A stretch of 64,000 nt of DNA from Fischerella sp. CENA71 (GCA_024239075.1 JANBVI010000030.1:123246-187245), one strand, 5' to 3'. Positions 36,450 through 46,804 are shown, counted from the stretch's first letter. Numbers and translations are program-made. The notes: generated by a model from the letters alone, not told the origin.

Positions 36450-36770
36450 TACACGGTTGATTTTGGCGGTAAAAGTTTGTAGACTTTCCGTGTAATACAT
36501 GGGTAAGTTTGATGAAAAAGGTCAAAAGGGATATTCAAGGTAAGTTTACACTCAAAAATGATGACTATCGTGAAGTCCGTTCTTTGCGACTAACAGATGA
36601 TACTTGGAAGAGGTTAGGTAGAGTTTGCTGAATGTTTGGGATTAACCAGAGCTGATTATTTGGAGGAAATAATTCAACAGCAGTCTTCTCCATGTAATAC
36701 ACGGCAAACCCAAGGGATTATTCAATTATTAACATCGACAGAATTGGAACCTCAACCAAGTATTACACGG
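36406..36770. repeat. Five near-palindromic 15-mers, consensus CCRTGTAWTACAYGG
   Basis: Copies at 36406-36420 (CCGTGTATTACATGG), 36442-36456 (CGGTGTAATACACGG), 36488-36502 (CCGTGTAATACATGG), 36690-36704 (CCATGTAATACACGG) and 36756-36770 (CCAAGTATTACACGG). The first three are upstream of a small ribbon-helix-helix-like gene; the last two lie within its coding sequence. Spacing is irregular. Confidence 0.85.
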
Positions 36771-36983
36771 GAAAGCGAGTTTCATCAAACATCTGATACC
36801 GCGATCGCAAAAAACGCTCCGCAGCCCATCGCAAAACAGTCTGTTCGATTGCCTGTTGCATCCCTGGAAATTTTACGTGACCGTGTTTTGTCTGATCTGA
36901 AGCTGGGTAAGCAAGCACCTGGCTATAAAACTGCTCAGAAAGCTCTCAATCGGTTTATTTCTGAACTAATCGGTTCAGTTTAG
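36512..36983 (+). pseudogene. Ribbon-helix-helix-like protein gene, frameshifted
   Basis: An ATG at 36512 starts MKKVKRDIQGKFTLKNDDYR and EVRSLRLTDDTWKRLG, then the frame breaks. One extra A at about 36620 separates it from the continuation EFAECLGLTRADYLEEIIQQ in the frame that runs to 36983. The block SLRLTDDTWKRLGEFAECLG looks like a CopG/MetJ-type DNA-binding fold. The C-terminus (LKLGKQAPGYKTAQKALNRF) recurs in the remnant at 56302. With the frameshift the gene is probably inactive. Confidence 0.65.
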
Positions 36984-37006
36984 CTGTTTGGGAATTCGCC
37001 AACAGT

Positions 37007-37501
37007 GTCTTCGCTACTTTCCCCCCAATTCCCGGCGTAGCACGTAATACTGCTGAAGTGTTACTAGCTGAGATTGGCATTGACATGACTCGTTTCCCTT
37101 CTGCTGCACACTTAGCTAGATGGGCAAGGGTCTGTCCAGGAAACAATGAGAGTGCCGGAAAACAATTTTCTGGTAGAACTGGACAAGGTAACAATTGGTT
37201 ACGCAGTGCTTTGATTCAAGCGGCTAACGCCGCCAGCAGATGTCAAAACTCTTATTTGGCAGTAGTTTATCAACGTCTCAAGGCACGACGCGGTAGGAAA
37301 AGGGCTATTGTCGCTGTTGCACACCGAATTTTGACTGCTGTCTTTCATATGTTATCCACAGGTCAACCTTATACAGATTTGGGGGTTAATTATCTTAATC
37401 AGCCTCAAAAACAGCATTTGCTCAAACGTCTACGTTCTCGATTGGAACAACTTGGTTACAAGGTGACTCTCGACGCACAGCCCTCTCCAACACCCAATTA
37501 A
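37007..37501 (+). pseudogene. IS110-family transposase C-terminal fragment
   Basis: The frame encodes about 164 residues of the Transposase_20 half of an IS110 transposase: IPGVARNTAEVLLAEIG, HLARWARVCPGNNESAGKQF and GRTGQGNNWLRSALIQAANA, then RGRKRAIVAVAHRILTAVFH. The N-terminal DEDD half is missing. The homology starts directly after GGAATTCGCCAACAGT (36992-37007). Confidence 0.85.
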
Positions 37502-37689
37502 AACAAAAACTACTTTCACCGTTGTGTGGTGACACCTTTTTTTCTTCTGTTTAAAATTGTGACTAACAGAAGATTCAACATCGCACCATTGTTCTAACCA
37601 CTGTCAACCGTTTTATTTTCAAGGCAGGTCTATTGGAAAGGCCTAATTCAACTTAGAGTTTCTAAATAAGCGAACGCCGAGTTGGAAGC

Positions 37690-38727
37690 TTATACTCGAA
37701 TTCCCTCGATCACACTTACGTTTGACTTTGTAGTGATCACTTTGGTCAGCTTGAAGCCAGAAGCCTCAAACAGAGTTTGATATTCCATCTTGGTACGTTC
37801 ACGACCGCCAGAAATGGCTATTAGCATATGCATATCCAGAAACTTGCTCCAAGAAGGTTCATTGCCAGGTGGAATGATCAGCTCGACCAACAAAAGTTTG
37901 CCATTTTCCACCATAGCGCTGTGACAGTTCTTAAGAAGAGCGATCGCACGTTCATCATCTAAAAGATGGATAACGTATTTGAGAATGTAAGCATCGCCAC
38001 CGCTTGGTACAGTCTCTAAGAAGTTTCCAGCAACAATTTGACAGCGTTTTGAGACTCCCTCTGCTTCGAGAACACTCTTTGCTCCCTCAATTACCGATGG
38101 TCTTTCAAAGAGAACACCTTCCATTGTGGGATTAACTTTTAAAATGGAGGCTAAGAAACTTCCGTGTCCACCACCAACGTCAACTAATTTGCGGATAGAT
38201 GAAAAGTCATATGCTGCAACAACCTCTACTTTATCTTTTGCTGAAACATTTGTCATCGCCTCATCAAAAGTCTTTCCCGCCTCTGAATTTTGTGCATAAT
38301 ACTGGAAAACTGGCATATCGTACAAATTCTGGAAAGCGTTATCACCAGTTTGTATGCTGTGGACAATATCTCCCCAAGCGCGGTAATGTTCTTCACCAAA
38401 ACTAATCGCAAAGGCACGTATTGAGTTAGGAGCATCACTCTGGAGATAAGTAGCTAGTGGTGTGAGGGTAAAGCATCCCTGTTCATTCTCAGCAAAGATC
38501 CCCAAACTAGCAAGCGCACGCATGAGTCGATAAAGAGCTTGTGCATTTGTTCCAGTTGAAGTTGCCAGAAGCTCGCAGTTTTGCGGACTATCTTTTAAGA
38601 TGTCAGCTATACCAAGCTTTGCGGCAGCATATACTGCTCGTGAAACCCAGTAGCTAGTTGCCAATTGAATCATTACTATTTGTGATGGCATATCTTGTGA
38701 GATCTGAGTATTTTCTTTGAGAAACAT
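37690..38727 (-). CDS. SAM-dependent O-methyltransferase (acetylserotonin/caffeate type)
   Basis: 345 aa. N-terminal dimerisation winged helix (ATSYWVSRAVYAAAKLGIAD, NAQALYRLMRALASLGIF) and C-terminal Rossmann domain with SAM motif LVDVGGGHGSFLASIL; DAYILKYVIHLLDDERAIAL carries the usual catalytic-His helix (VIHLLDD). Such enzymes methylate hydroxyl groups on phenolic or polyketide products. It points away from the PKS 1.8 kb downstream and is a plausible tailoring enzyme of that cluster, though membership is not proven. Confidence 0.88.
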   Translation of the reverse strand: MFLKENTQISQDMPSQIVMIQLATSYWVSRAVYAAAKLGIADILKDSPQNCELLATSTGTNAQALYRLMRALASLGIFAENEQGCFTLTPLATYLQSDAPNSIRAFAISFGEEHYRAWGDIVHSIQTGDNAFQNLYDMPVFQYYAQNSEAGKTFDEAMTNVSAKDKVEVVAAYDFSSIRKLVDVGGGHGSFLASILKVNPTMEGVLFERPSVIEGAKSVLEAEGVSKRCQIVAGNFLETVPSGGDAYILKYVIHLLDDERAIALLKNCHSAMVENGKLLLVELIIPPGNEPSWSKFLDMHMLIAISGGRERTKMEYQTLFEASGFKLTKVITTKSNVSVIEGIRV

Positions 38728-38949
38728 GATTTTTACTTGTCCTTAAAACAATTAAGTTAAGTTCTCTAAAAGAAGACAAGACATTTAAACCTCCTCAAAA
38801 ATATGTCTGAACTCTGCCATATCGTTTGTTCTACAATTTACTTTCTGGAGGTATCTTTATGGTCTTGAATTTAGTTAAGTCAGTAATAGATTTATAGAGA
38901 CACTGACTAGTATTAATGAGCAGAATCAATACTCAAACATAAACTTTTT

Positions 38950-39645
38950 TTAGTTATCTATTGACCTATCAATATCTGAAATTATGACATCGCTAGGAAA
39001 AGGTATAGGTTCAGGATTCATTAAGAAAGTAGTTTGTGAATACCATTGTCCATTAACCTCAAACCTTTCAAATTCGCTTTCTAAGATGGCCCAAATATGC
39101 GGATTAAGTGCAGCATTATATTGCCACCTGAAACGGTTTGTCATCACAAATTCACGTTCCAGTGTTTCTAAATCGCTCAGACGCCAAAAGCGAGTCATTA
39201 TGCGTTGAGTTAATTCGATAGCAGGAGTTTGTAATGCCATCTCCATTGGTTTATTAATAATGATTTGTTTGCGATCAGAACATCTAACAATGGAGACGGG
39301 TCTTTCTGTTTCTCCTGCCTGTACTATCTGCTTTAATAATGGTACAGGCAGATGTAGTAAAGAACATAATACTTCGCCATCTGTACGTAAAATCGCTTCT
39401 GCCGTTTCATATGCTGTTGGTGGTTGTTCTAATGCCATCCAACCAAAGATTTGGATAGGAGACTTGCAGCATCGCCAAGTGATTTTTACCTTGCCTTTGA
39501 TATTATAGGCTGTCTCAGTCAAACATTCCCGATACATTAAAGCTAAATGTGTTGCAGCTTGTTTATTAGGAGCTTTAATTGTTATACCTTCATGGCTAAA
39601 AAAATAATTCCAGTGAGGCTGATTGAGAACTTTAAATAGTTCCAT
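38950..39645 (-). CDS. Hypothetical protein, plasmid/accessory-type
   Basis: 231 aa from the ATG at 39645, which lies inside the end of the upstream gene (14-nt overlap), so the two are coupled. No membrane segment. Recognisable stretches are WNYFFSHEGITIKAPNKQAA and RFWRLSDLETLEREFVMTNR. I do not recognise the family. Its operon partner is a small ribbon-helix-helix-like protein. Confidence 0.6.
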   Translation of the reverse strand: MELFKVLNQPHWNYFFSHEGITIKAPNKQAATHLALMYRECLTETAYNIKGKVKITWRCCKSPIQIFGWMALEQPPTAYETAEAILRTDGEVLCSLLHLPVPLLKQIVQAGETERPVSIVRCSDRKQIIINKPMEMALQTPAIELTQRIMTRFWRLSDLETLEREFVMTNRFRWQYNAALNPHIWAILESEFERFEVNGQWYSQTTFLMNPEPIPFPSDVIISDIDRSIDN

Positions 39646-40039
39646 TTTCAACACCTTTCTGATAGTTGCTGTTATTGCCATAGGTTGCAAACCAAAGCTT
39701 TTGTTGTAGTTTTTCAGGTACAGCTAAGGCTTGCATGATCAAAAGGAAATCATCTTTTGTCGGTAAAACCTCAGCGCTAGCAATTAATTTGAGGTTTCTA
39801 ACTCCTGTACGCCGTCGAAGCTTGTTAATATTGCGTTGAACTAACTCATGAATAGTTGCTGGTTCTGGTTCGGCTTCTTTTTTGAGAGTTTTTTTATCTT
39901 GTCTTGCACTGAGGGCTTCAGCAACAATTGATCCAACAAGGCTACTAATAGTTTGTCCTTCTTGTTTCGCCCAGTGTTCCAGTTCTGTTTTTGTGTCTAA
40001 ATCACAGATAAAAGTGACTTTTTCTTTTTTTGTTGGCAT
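39632..40039 (-). CDS. Small ribbon-helix-helix-like protein
   Basis: 135 aa from the ATG at 40039 (MPTKKEKVTFICDLDTKTEL); a longer frame to 40138 adds a region without family character. Residues 8-45 (VTFICDLDTKTELEHWAKQE, TISSLVGSIVAEAL) have the beta-helix-helix layout of CopG/Arc proteins. A second domain (NKLRRRTGVRNLKLIASAEV) follows. Likely a DNA-binding regulator of its own operon; targets unknown. Confidence 0.6.
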   Translation of the reverse strand: MPTKKEKVTFICDLDTKTELEHWAKQEGQTISSLVGSIVAEALSARQDKKTLKKEAEPEPATIHELVQRNINKLRRRTGVRNLKLIASAEVLPTKDDFLLIMQALAVPEKLQQKLWFATYGNNSNYQKGVENGTI

Positions 40040-40139
40040 TTTGAGTAAATCCACAATTCTGCACTCTTCTTTATCATGATCTATGCTCCTAGAAGGATGA
40101 TTTTTTAGTTCTAACCCTATTGACAGGTTCGGAACCAAA

Positions 40140-40491
40140 ATTTAATATATCATCAGCGACGAAAAAATGTCCATAACAAACACACTCTATTTTTATTCAA
40201 AAAGAGAAAATGCTTCGGCGATTATATTGTGGACAAAACAAGGACTCAAAGCCTAGTACCGCTGCCTTGGAAGTCAAAAGTCAAAAGACTTTGATTTGAA
40301 GCTTTTGGGCTATTTTAAATGGTCTGTTTATTTACGTTGTGCTGTACTAGTTCAAGTTGGCTTAGAATCTGACCAATTGCTTAAAAGAGGATGGAAATAA
40401 ATATATCAACCTGCCTGCGTTAAAAATAACCGCTTCAACTGCAATAAAGCAATTTCAGTTGAAATTGGAATTAAACACACTGGAGCATCTA
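40140..40491. other. Intergenic region upstream of the PKS gene
   Basis: About 350 bp between divergent genes. It must hold the promoter of the PKS operon. The string AAGTCAAAAGTCAAAAGACT around 40280 is a short direct/inverted repeat. No clear operator is resolved. Confidence 0.4.
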
Positions 40492-43400
40492 ATGTCTAAT
40501 CCTGCGATCGCAGTTATTGGAATGGGTTGTTGGTATCCTGGCGCCCATAATTTACCACAGCTTTGGGAAAACATACTTGCCAGACGGATTCAATTTCGCA
40601 GGATACCCCAGCAGCGATTACCGCTTTCTGATTACTACGATCCTGACCCAACTGCGGCCGAAAAGACCTACGCCAACCGTGCTGCTGTTATTGATGGTTT
40701 TGAGTTCGATTGGATTGGTAAACATATTCCCAAAGGAACCGTTGAATCGGCAGACATCGTTCATTGGCTAGCACTTGAAGTCGCACTCTCTGCTTTGGAG
40801 GATGCCGGGTATACACGTCAAAACGTTGTGACTAAACGTTCAGGTGTAGTACTTGGTAACACACTGACTGGGGAGCAAATGCGGTCTAATGCAATGCGCT
40901 TGCGCTGGCCTTATGTTCAACGATCAATGCGCGCAGCTGCCGAAGCCAGAGGATTGCCATCACAATTAATAAATGAATTGATAGAGACTACAGAAGAATA
41001 CTACAAGTCAGCATTTGCAGCAATAACAGAGGATTCCTTGGCTGGATGCCTTTCTAACACTATAGCTGGCAGAATTTGCAACTTTCTTAACTTTAACGGT
41101 GGTGGATATGTAGTGGATGGTGCTTGCTCTGCTTCACTGATCGCAATTGCTACCGCTGCGACAGCCTTAGTTAATAATGATTTAGATTTGGCACTTGCTG
41201 GAGGTGTTGATGTTAGTCTAGATCCTTTTGAAATCGTTGGATTTGCCAAGATGGGTGCAATTACCGCTCGGCACATGACAGTTTACGACAAAAAAGCTAG
41301 CGGTTTTATTCCAGGTGAAGGTTGTGGTTTTGTTGTCCTCAAACGGTTAGAAGATGCTCGTCGAGATGGCAACTATGTGTATGCAGTATTGCGTGGCTGG
41401 GGTATTTCTTCTGACGGTAGGGGCGGCGTTACTGCACCCAAAGCGGAGGGTCAAGCGATCGCACTTTTGCAGGCCTATGATCGGGCAGGTTACAAAATTC
41501 GCGACCTTGATTTGATTGAGGGACATGGTACAGGTACTCCTGTAGGCGATCGGGCAGAACTGGAAGCCATTGGACTAGCTATGGGTGCTGATGGAGAGGC
41601 AACTAAGCGCAATTGTGGTATCACCTCCTTTAAATCAATAGTTGGTCATACGAAAGCAGCAGCAGGTATAGGAGGGTTTATCAAAGCCGTGATGGCCGTA
41701 AATTCTCGAATCCTACCACCAACTGCTAGCTGTAAAGAACCCAATCAAGTATTTGAAACGTCTGCTAGCTGTATCTACCCGATCCTGCAAGGAGAAATCC
41801 GCAGCCAAACCGAAACTCTGCGAGCAGGTGTTTCGGCGATGGGATTTGGCGGCATTAATTGCCACGTGACTCTTGAGTCTGGTGATCATCCCTCTGTTCG
41901 TCTAGCAACGTCTATTGAAGAGCGTGCTTTACTCGTTTCTAAACAAGATACAGAACTGTTTGTGCTTGGTGCGGAGTCTATTTTAGGTTTGCTGCAACGC
42001 ACACAGGCTATAATCCGCCTTGCAGAAGGAATTAGCGTTGCCGAACTTACCGATTTGGCAGTACACCTGACTCAGGAACTGGATTTAAAATCACCAGTTC
42101 GGGCAGCTGTTATTGCTGATACACCCGAAGAACTGATTGACAGTCTCAAGCAACTTGAGAAAATGTTGAGCGACAAGCCTCCTGCTAAAGGAGAGATTGC
42201 GATTAGCCAACAAAAAAATATCTGGCTTGGTAATACAGTTTTTCGCCGCAGAATTGGTTTTCTGTTTCCCGGTCAAGGTTCTGGACAATTGAATATGGGG
42301 CGCACCCTTGTTGAACGCTATAGCTGTGCTAGCGAACTTGTAAAGCAAGCAGATGGCTGGTTACAGGAAATGGGAGCGCAAGCAATTAGTCAATTCATAT
42401 TCCGTCCTTTAGATAGAGCTGTTAATGCAGAGCAGATTCAGGAGTGGTCAACAGCACTGACACAAACACAAGTTGCCCAACCTGCTATTTGCCTAGCCTC
42501 TTTGCTTTGGACTCGTAGACTTGCTAACCTTGGCATCAAGCCTGTAGCAGTAGCAGGACACAGTCTTGGAGAACTTACTGCTTTTCGGGTTGCAGGTGCT
42601 TTTGATGACAAAACTTTGCTGAACTTAGCTACAGTTCGAGGGCAAGCTATGTCTGCATCACAAAACGATGCTGGAACTATGGTCAGTTTAGCTTGCTCGC
42701 AGCAAACAGCTGTGAAACTTTTGCAGCAAGTTAGTGGTTATGCAGTTGTAGCAAATATCAACAGTCCAAAGCAGGTGGTTATATCAGGCGATCGCCTAAG
42801 CATTCAGCAAGTTATTGAACTTGCCGCAAATCATGGCATCCAAACATATCAACTTCCTGTTTCTCATGCATTTCATTCTCAATTGGTTTCAGGAGCAGCC
42901 GAACATTTAAAGAATCATGCATCAGTTCCGGAGAAGCTTGGAGAAATCACTACCCAGTTATTTTCAAGTGTAGACGGACAACAAGTACAACCAGGACTCA
43001 AACTGCGCGAGCATTTTGCACACCAAGTTACAGCCCAAGTAAACTTTGTTGCTTTGGTTCAAAAACTAGCCCAGTCATGCGATTTGATCATAGAGGTAGG
43101 CCCTGGAAAAGTTCTCTCAGGTTTAGTAAAAGATATTATTGAACCAAGTAGTTCTCTATGTCTGCCTGTTGAATCAAAACCTGGCATGGATAAGGATCTC
43201 AATACTGTGTTAGCGAGTCTCTTCGTTCACGGTAGCGAAATCAACTGGGAAGCGCTTTACGAAAAGCGTCTTGTCCGACCTTTTATGCCAGCGTCAGCTC
43301 GTGTCTTCATTGAGAATCCTTGCGAGCATCCATTTCAAGTCTCTGCTGTTACTCCATCGCAGACTATATTACCTTCTCAAGACCGGGTCCAGTCAATGGT

Positions 43401-46400
43401 TGCTGATGGAAGCAATGTTTCCCCACAGGTTGTGTCTCAAGTACTGTTCGATTACCTCTCTCAAAGAGGTAAGTTTCTCGCCGAGGTGGTTCGAGCAGAC
43501 ATGCAAAACCTGCCATCACTTAACAATGGTGCCGTTAAGGATTACCACCAAGCACAAATTTCTCCCATTTCTGTGGAACCAAAGTCAAAAACAAAGGTAG
43601 AAACCTCTAATGACCATAGCAAAATAGAAGCTATTGAGGAACTTCTGTTAAATCAGGTTGCTCAACGCACAGGATATCCCAGAGAAAACATTGTACTGCA
43701 AGCAAGATTGCTTGACGATTTAAACTTAGACTCGATTAAAGCTGGTGATCTAATTGCAACTTTGGCTAAGGAATGTAATGTGGCGGGTAAGATTGATCCA
43801 TCAACTCTTGCCAATGCAACACTCCAAGAAATAGCTCTTGTCATTCGTGCAACCATAGCAAATAATCAAACAGATGTTGAAGCGATCGCGCCAGAATTAA
43901 CAGTATCTACTCAAGCCTTAAACTTGCCAGCATCAATACCTAATCTTCTGTTGGAACTGGTAGAACAACGTACAGGTTTTCCACGAGAAACCTTGTCAAT
44001 GAACCTGCGTCTACTCAATGATTTAAATCTTGACTCAATCAAAGCCGGGGAGTTCGTTGCAGAAGCGGCCAAGCGCGTCCAAGTACCGGGACGCCTAGAC
44101 CCTTCACAATTTGCTAATGCTACCTTGACGGAAATTGCAAATGCTCTACAACAGCTTTATTTAGAAGAAAATACCTTAGAGCATTCACAGCCGAGTGTAG
44201 CCAAAACCGCCAAGAGCGCAACTAAACCCTCAACCATGACAAGCTTCGGGCAAAAGTCTTGGGCGCGCAACTTTATTATTCAATATGCCATTGAGGAAGC
44301 TCAAGCAAGTCTCAGCGAAAGCCAACAAAACCATTGGAAAACTGCAAATGTGCTGATTCTCTGTACTCCGGAGCAGGGAATTGTAGCAGAAGCAATGCAA
44401 AAAGAACTACAAAGCCGAGGCGCACAGGTTCATGTAAAAGCCTTTACGGCAGCCAATGAGCAGTCGTTGACGAACAGTGTTGATTGTTCTCACTTTATTG
44501 CTTTTCTTCCCCAAGCTACGACTGATCGCTTGTCAGCAGACGTTAATTTACAAGAAATAATTAGACGGCTATATACTGTAGCAACACTCACACCTGTTGT
44601 CAGCAAACCACACAAACCCACGACCTTGGCTTTTATTCAGTTTGGCGGAGGATACTTCGGTAAACAACCACAGGTTGCCAATATCGAACAGTGCTGTGCA
44701 ACAGCCTTTGCAGCCAGTATCCATGTCGAGCGACCCAATTTGAAAGTCCGAGCAATTGATTTTTCTACAGATGTTAATCCGACTTTGCTGGCAGAACGTG
44801 TAATCTATGAACTCTCGACACCTGAGACTTATGCCGCAGTTGGCTATGATTCAGAACTGACTCGACGTGTTCCCCGACCAGTTTTACAGCATCCAGCAAG
44901 TTATTCAAAAAGACCCATTTCTTGGTCAGCAGACGATGTTATTTTAGTCACAGGTGGTGCGAAAGGCATCACTGCCACCTGCGCTCTTGCTTTTGCCCAA
45001 GCGACAGGCGTGCGTATGGCACTAGTTGGCACTTCGCCCCACCCGCAAGGCGAATACAACGAGGTTGCTAGCACACTGGAAAGCTTCAAAAATGCAGGAT
45101 TAACTTGTCAATACTATCAGTGTGATATTACCGACGCAGAAGCAGCGATCGCTCTCATTCACCAAATCCGCCAAGAAATGGGCAAAATTACAGGTGTCAT
45201 TCACGGTGCTGGACTCAATAAAGCTAGAAGAGTAGAGCAGGTTTCTGTACAAGCAGCACGTGCAGAAGTTGCGCCTAAAGTCCTCGGCGCTCTCAATCTC
45301 TGCAATGCTTTGCAAGACAATCCACCAAAACTTTTTGTCGGCTTTGGATCGATTATTGGTATCATAGGTGTGCCGGGCAATACTTGGTATGCTTTTTCAA
45401 ATGAAGCACTAGATCTAATTTTGCGCCGCTTTGAGGCGGAACATCCAGAAACATCTGTTCTTACCATTGCCTTCACTGGCTGGGAAGAGGTTGGCATGGC
45501 AGAACGTATGGGTAGTATTCCAGCTTTAGTTAAGCTTGGACTCTATCCCATTTCCAAAGAGGAAGGAGTGCGTCGATTCCTGAAGTTGATGCTGAATTAT
45601 CCTGGCGATCGCCAAGTTGCAGTTGCAGGTAGAATAAAATATGATACATGGTTGCCAAAGCTTCCTCCATTATCACCCGCCTCAAGGTTTTTAGAGCAAA
45701 TCATCCATATCGAACCCGGTGTGGAAGTGATCTCGCGAGTTCACCTAAGTATAGAGAAAGACCTTTACATCCAGGATCATATTTACAAAGGATCATATCT
45801 GTTTCCCACTGTATTTGGTCTGGAGGCTATGGCTCAAGTGATTGCCTATGCTACAGGTCAGTCTCAATTCTCAGCACTGCGTATTGAAGATATCCGTCTT
45901 GAGCGACCCATTGTAGTAGACCCTGTAGAAGGTGTGGATATTGAAATTCATGCAGAGGTGATTGAAGACTGGTCTGCTGGTGCTGAACAGAGGGTACGTG
46001 CAGGTATAAGAACAGAACAGACAGGCTTTACTATAGACCATTTTTCGGCAACCTTTGTCCTAAATACCGATAGCAATGTACCCAAAGTAACTGTCGAACT
46101 CTCAGAAACTCCTTTAGATATTCAGCCACAGCAGGATCTCTACAGTTGGTTGTTATTCCAGGGTTCACGTTTTCAACGTCTCCAGGAGATTTATACTCTC
46201 AATGCTAAGGAGTGTGTATTTAGTACAGAGATACGTGCATCTTCGTTAACGGGTAAGGATAGCTTTGCTGGCAAAATATCATCTCCTTTACTACTTGGAG
46301 ACCCGTTTTTCCGAGACTCGCTACTGCAAGTTGTGCAGCTGATCATTCCACAAGATATTAGTCTTCCAATCCGTATTGATAGTATCGAACTCTATCAACT

Positions 46401-46776
46401 AAATAAAAATGTCTCACACAAGGCTATTGCAATTGCCACCCTTGAGGGTCGAGATGGTCAACACTATAGCAGTACCGTCTTTGCCTTTGACAAAGATGGG
46501 CAGATGATCGAAAAGTTAGAAGGCTACCAGTTAAGAGTTCTAGAGCATCGAGAAGATCATCCCACAGCACAAGAACTAGCACAGCCAAGTCAACGAGATG
46601 AACAAATGTTGTGTACTCAATTGGCTCATTGGGCTGAACAATTTCAGGTAGCAGTACCAGAAGTATCTCTGGTTTATCTCCCAGGTTTACATGAGCTATC
46701 TAGAGCGGAACGTCATCAGCGAGAACTCCCTGTGTTCTCAAGAGCGATCGCAAAGTTGCTTAATACCAATCAATAA
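40492..46776 (+). CDS. Iterative type I polyketide synthase, KS-AT-ACP-ACP-KR-DH
   Basis: 2,094 aa from the ATG at 40492 (GGAG seven nt upstream). KS about 1-450: Cys212 in DGACSAS, His345 in EGHGTGTP, His386 in GHTKAAAG. AT about 600-890: FLFPGQGSGQ, Ser691 in GHSLGE and HAFH at 792-795, which favours malonyl-CoA. Two ACPs, Ser1081 and Ser1182, both in DLNLDSIKAG. KR: GGAKGI at 1488-1493, Ser1620, Tyr1633, Asn1637. Hotdog DH: His1763-x3-Gly-x4-Pro1772 and Asp1942-x3-Gln1946. No ER, MT or thioesterase domain. This order is that of PfaA plus a DH, and of enediyne PKSs, which work iteratively; here ACPs are tandem and the PPTase is a separate gene. All catalytic residues are present. The product is unknown, probably a polyene. 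Confidence 0.93.
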   Translation: MSNPAIAVIGMGCWYPGAHNLPQLWENILARRIQFRRIPQQRLPLSDYYDPDPTAAEKTYANRAAVIDGFEFDWIGKHIPKGTVESADIVHWLALEVALSALEDAGYTRQNVVTKRSGVVLGNTLTGEQMRSNAMRLRWPYVQRSMRAAAEARGLPSQLINELIETTEEYYKSAFAAITEDSLAGCLSNTIAGRICNFLNFNGGGYVVDGACSASLIAIATAATALVNNDLDLALAGGVDVSLDPFEIVGFAKMGAITARHMTVYDKKASGFIPGEGCGFVVLKRLEDARRDGNYVYAVLRGWGISSDGRGGVTAPKAEGQAIALLQAYDRAGYKIRDLDLIEGHGTGTPVGDRAELEAIGLAMGADGEATKRNCGITSFKSIVGHTKAAAGIGGFIKAVMAVNSRILPPTASCKEPNQVFETSASCIYPILQGEIRSQTETLRAGVSAMGFGGINCHVTLESGDHPSVRLATSIEERALLVSKQDTELFVLGAESILGLLQRTQAIIRLAEGISVAELTDLAVHLTQELDLKSPVRAAVIADTPEELIDSLKQLEKMLSDKPPAKGEIAISQQKNIWLGNTVFRRRIGFLFPGQGSGQLNMGRTLVERYSCASELVKQADGWLQEMGAQAISQFIFRPLDRAVNAEQIQEWSTALTQTQVAQPAICLASLLWTRRLANLGIKPVAVAGHSLGELTAFRVAGAFDDKTLLNLATVRGQAMSASQNDAGTMVSLACSQQTAVKLLQQVSGYAVVANINSPKQVVISGDRLSIQQVIELAANHGIQTYQLPVSHAFHSQLVSGAAEHLKNHASVPEKLGEITTQLFSSVDGQQVQPGLKLREHFAHQVTAQVNFVALVQKLAQSCDLIIEVGPGKVLSGLVKDIIEPSSSLCLPVESKPGMDKDLNTVLASLFVHGSEINWEALYEKRLVRPFMPASARVFIENPCEHPFQVSAVTPSQTILPSQDRVQSMVADGSNVSPQVVSQVLFDYLSQRGKFLAEVVRADMQNLPSLNNGAVKDYHQAQISPISVEPKSKTKVETSNDHSKIEAIEELLLNQVAQRTGYPRENIVLQARLLDDLNLDSIKAGDLIATLAKECNVAGKIDPSTLANATLQEIALVIRATIANNQTDVEAIAPELTVSTQALNLPASIPNLLLELVEQRTGFPRETLSMNLRLLNDLNLDSIKAGEFVAEAAKRVQVPGRLDPSQFANATLTEIANALQQLYLEENTLEHSQPSVAKTAKSATKPSTMTSFGQKSWARNFIIQYAIEEAQASLSESQQNHWKTANVLILCTPEQGIVAEAMQKELQSRGAQVHVKAFTAANEQSLTNSVDCSHFIAFLPQATTDRLSADVNLQEIIRRLYTVATLTPVVSKPHKPTTLAFIQFGGGYFGKQPQVANIEQCCATAFAASIHVERPNLKVRAIDFSTDVNPTLLAERVIYELSTPETYAAVGYDSELTRRVPRPVLQHPASYSKRPISWSADDVILVTGGAKGITATCALAFAQATGVRMALVGTSPHPQGEYNEVASTLESFKNAGLTCQYYQCDITDAEAAIALIHQIRQEMGKITGVIHGAGLNKARRVEQVSVQAARAEVAPKVLGALNLCNALQDNPPKLFVGFGSIIGIIGVPGNTWYAFSNEALDLILRRFEAEHPETSVLTIAFTGWEEVGMAERMGSIPALVKLGLYPISKEEGVRRFLKLMLNYPGDRQVAVAGRIKYDTWLPKLPPLSPASRFLEQIIHIEPGVEVISRVHLSIEKDLYIQDHIYKGSYLFPTVFGLEAMAQVIAYATGQSQFSALRIEDIRLERPIVVDPVEGVDIEIHAEVIEDWSAGAEQRVRAGIRTEQTGFTIDHFSATFVLNTDSNVPKVTVELSETPLDIQPQQDLYSWLLFQGSRFQRLQEIYTLNAKECVFSTEIRASSLTGKDSFAGKISSPLLLGDPFFRDSLLQVVQLIIPQDISLPIRIDSIELYQLNKNVSHKAIAIATLEGRDGQHYSSTVFAFDKDGQMIEKLEGYQLRVLEHREDHPTAQELAQPSQRDEQMLCTQLAHWAEQFQVAVPEVSLVYLPGLHELSRAERHQRELPVFSRAIAKLLNTNQ

Positions 46777-46804
46777 TGGCATCACCTCTAATTAGGAGTG
46801 TTAA

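Noticed and set aside
36406-36770. CRISPR array
   Set aside because: The 15-mers are too short, occur in both orientations and have irregular spacing.
40492-46776. Calling the PKS an enediyne synthase
   Set aside because: The domain order is similar, but there are two ACPs, the PPTase is separate, and the enediyne warhead accessory genes and thioesterase are not present in the window.
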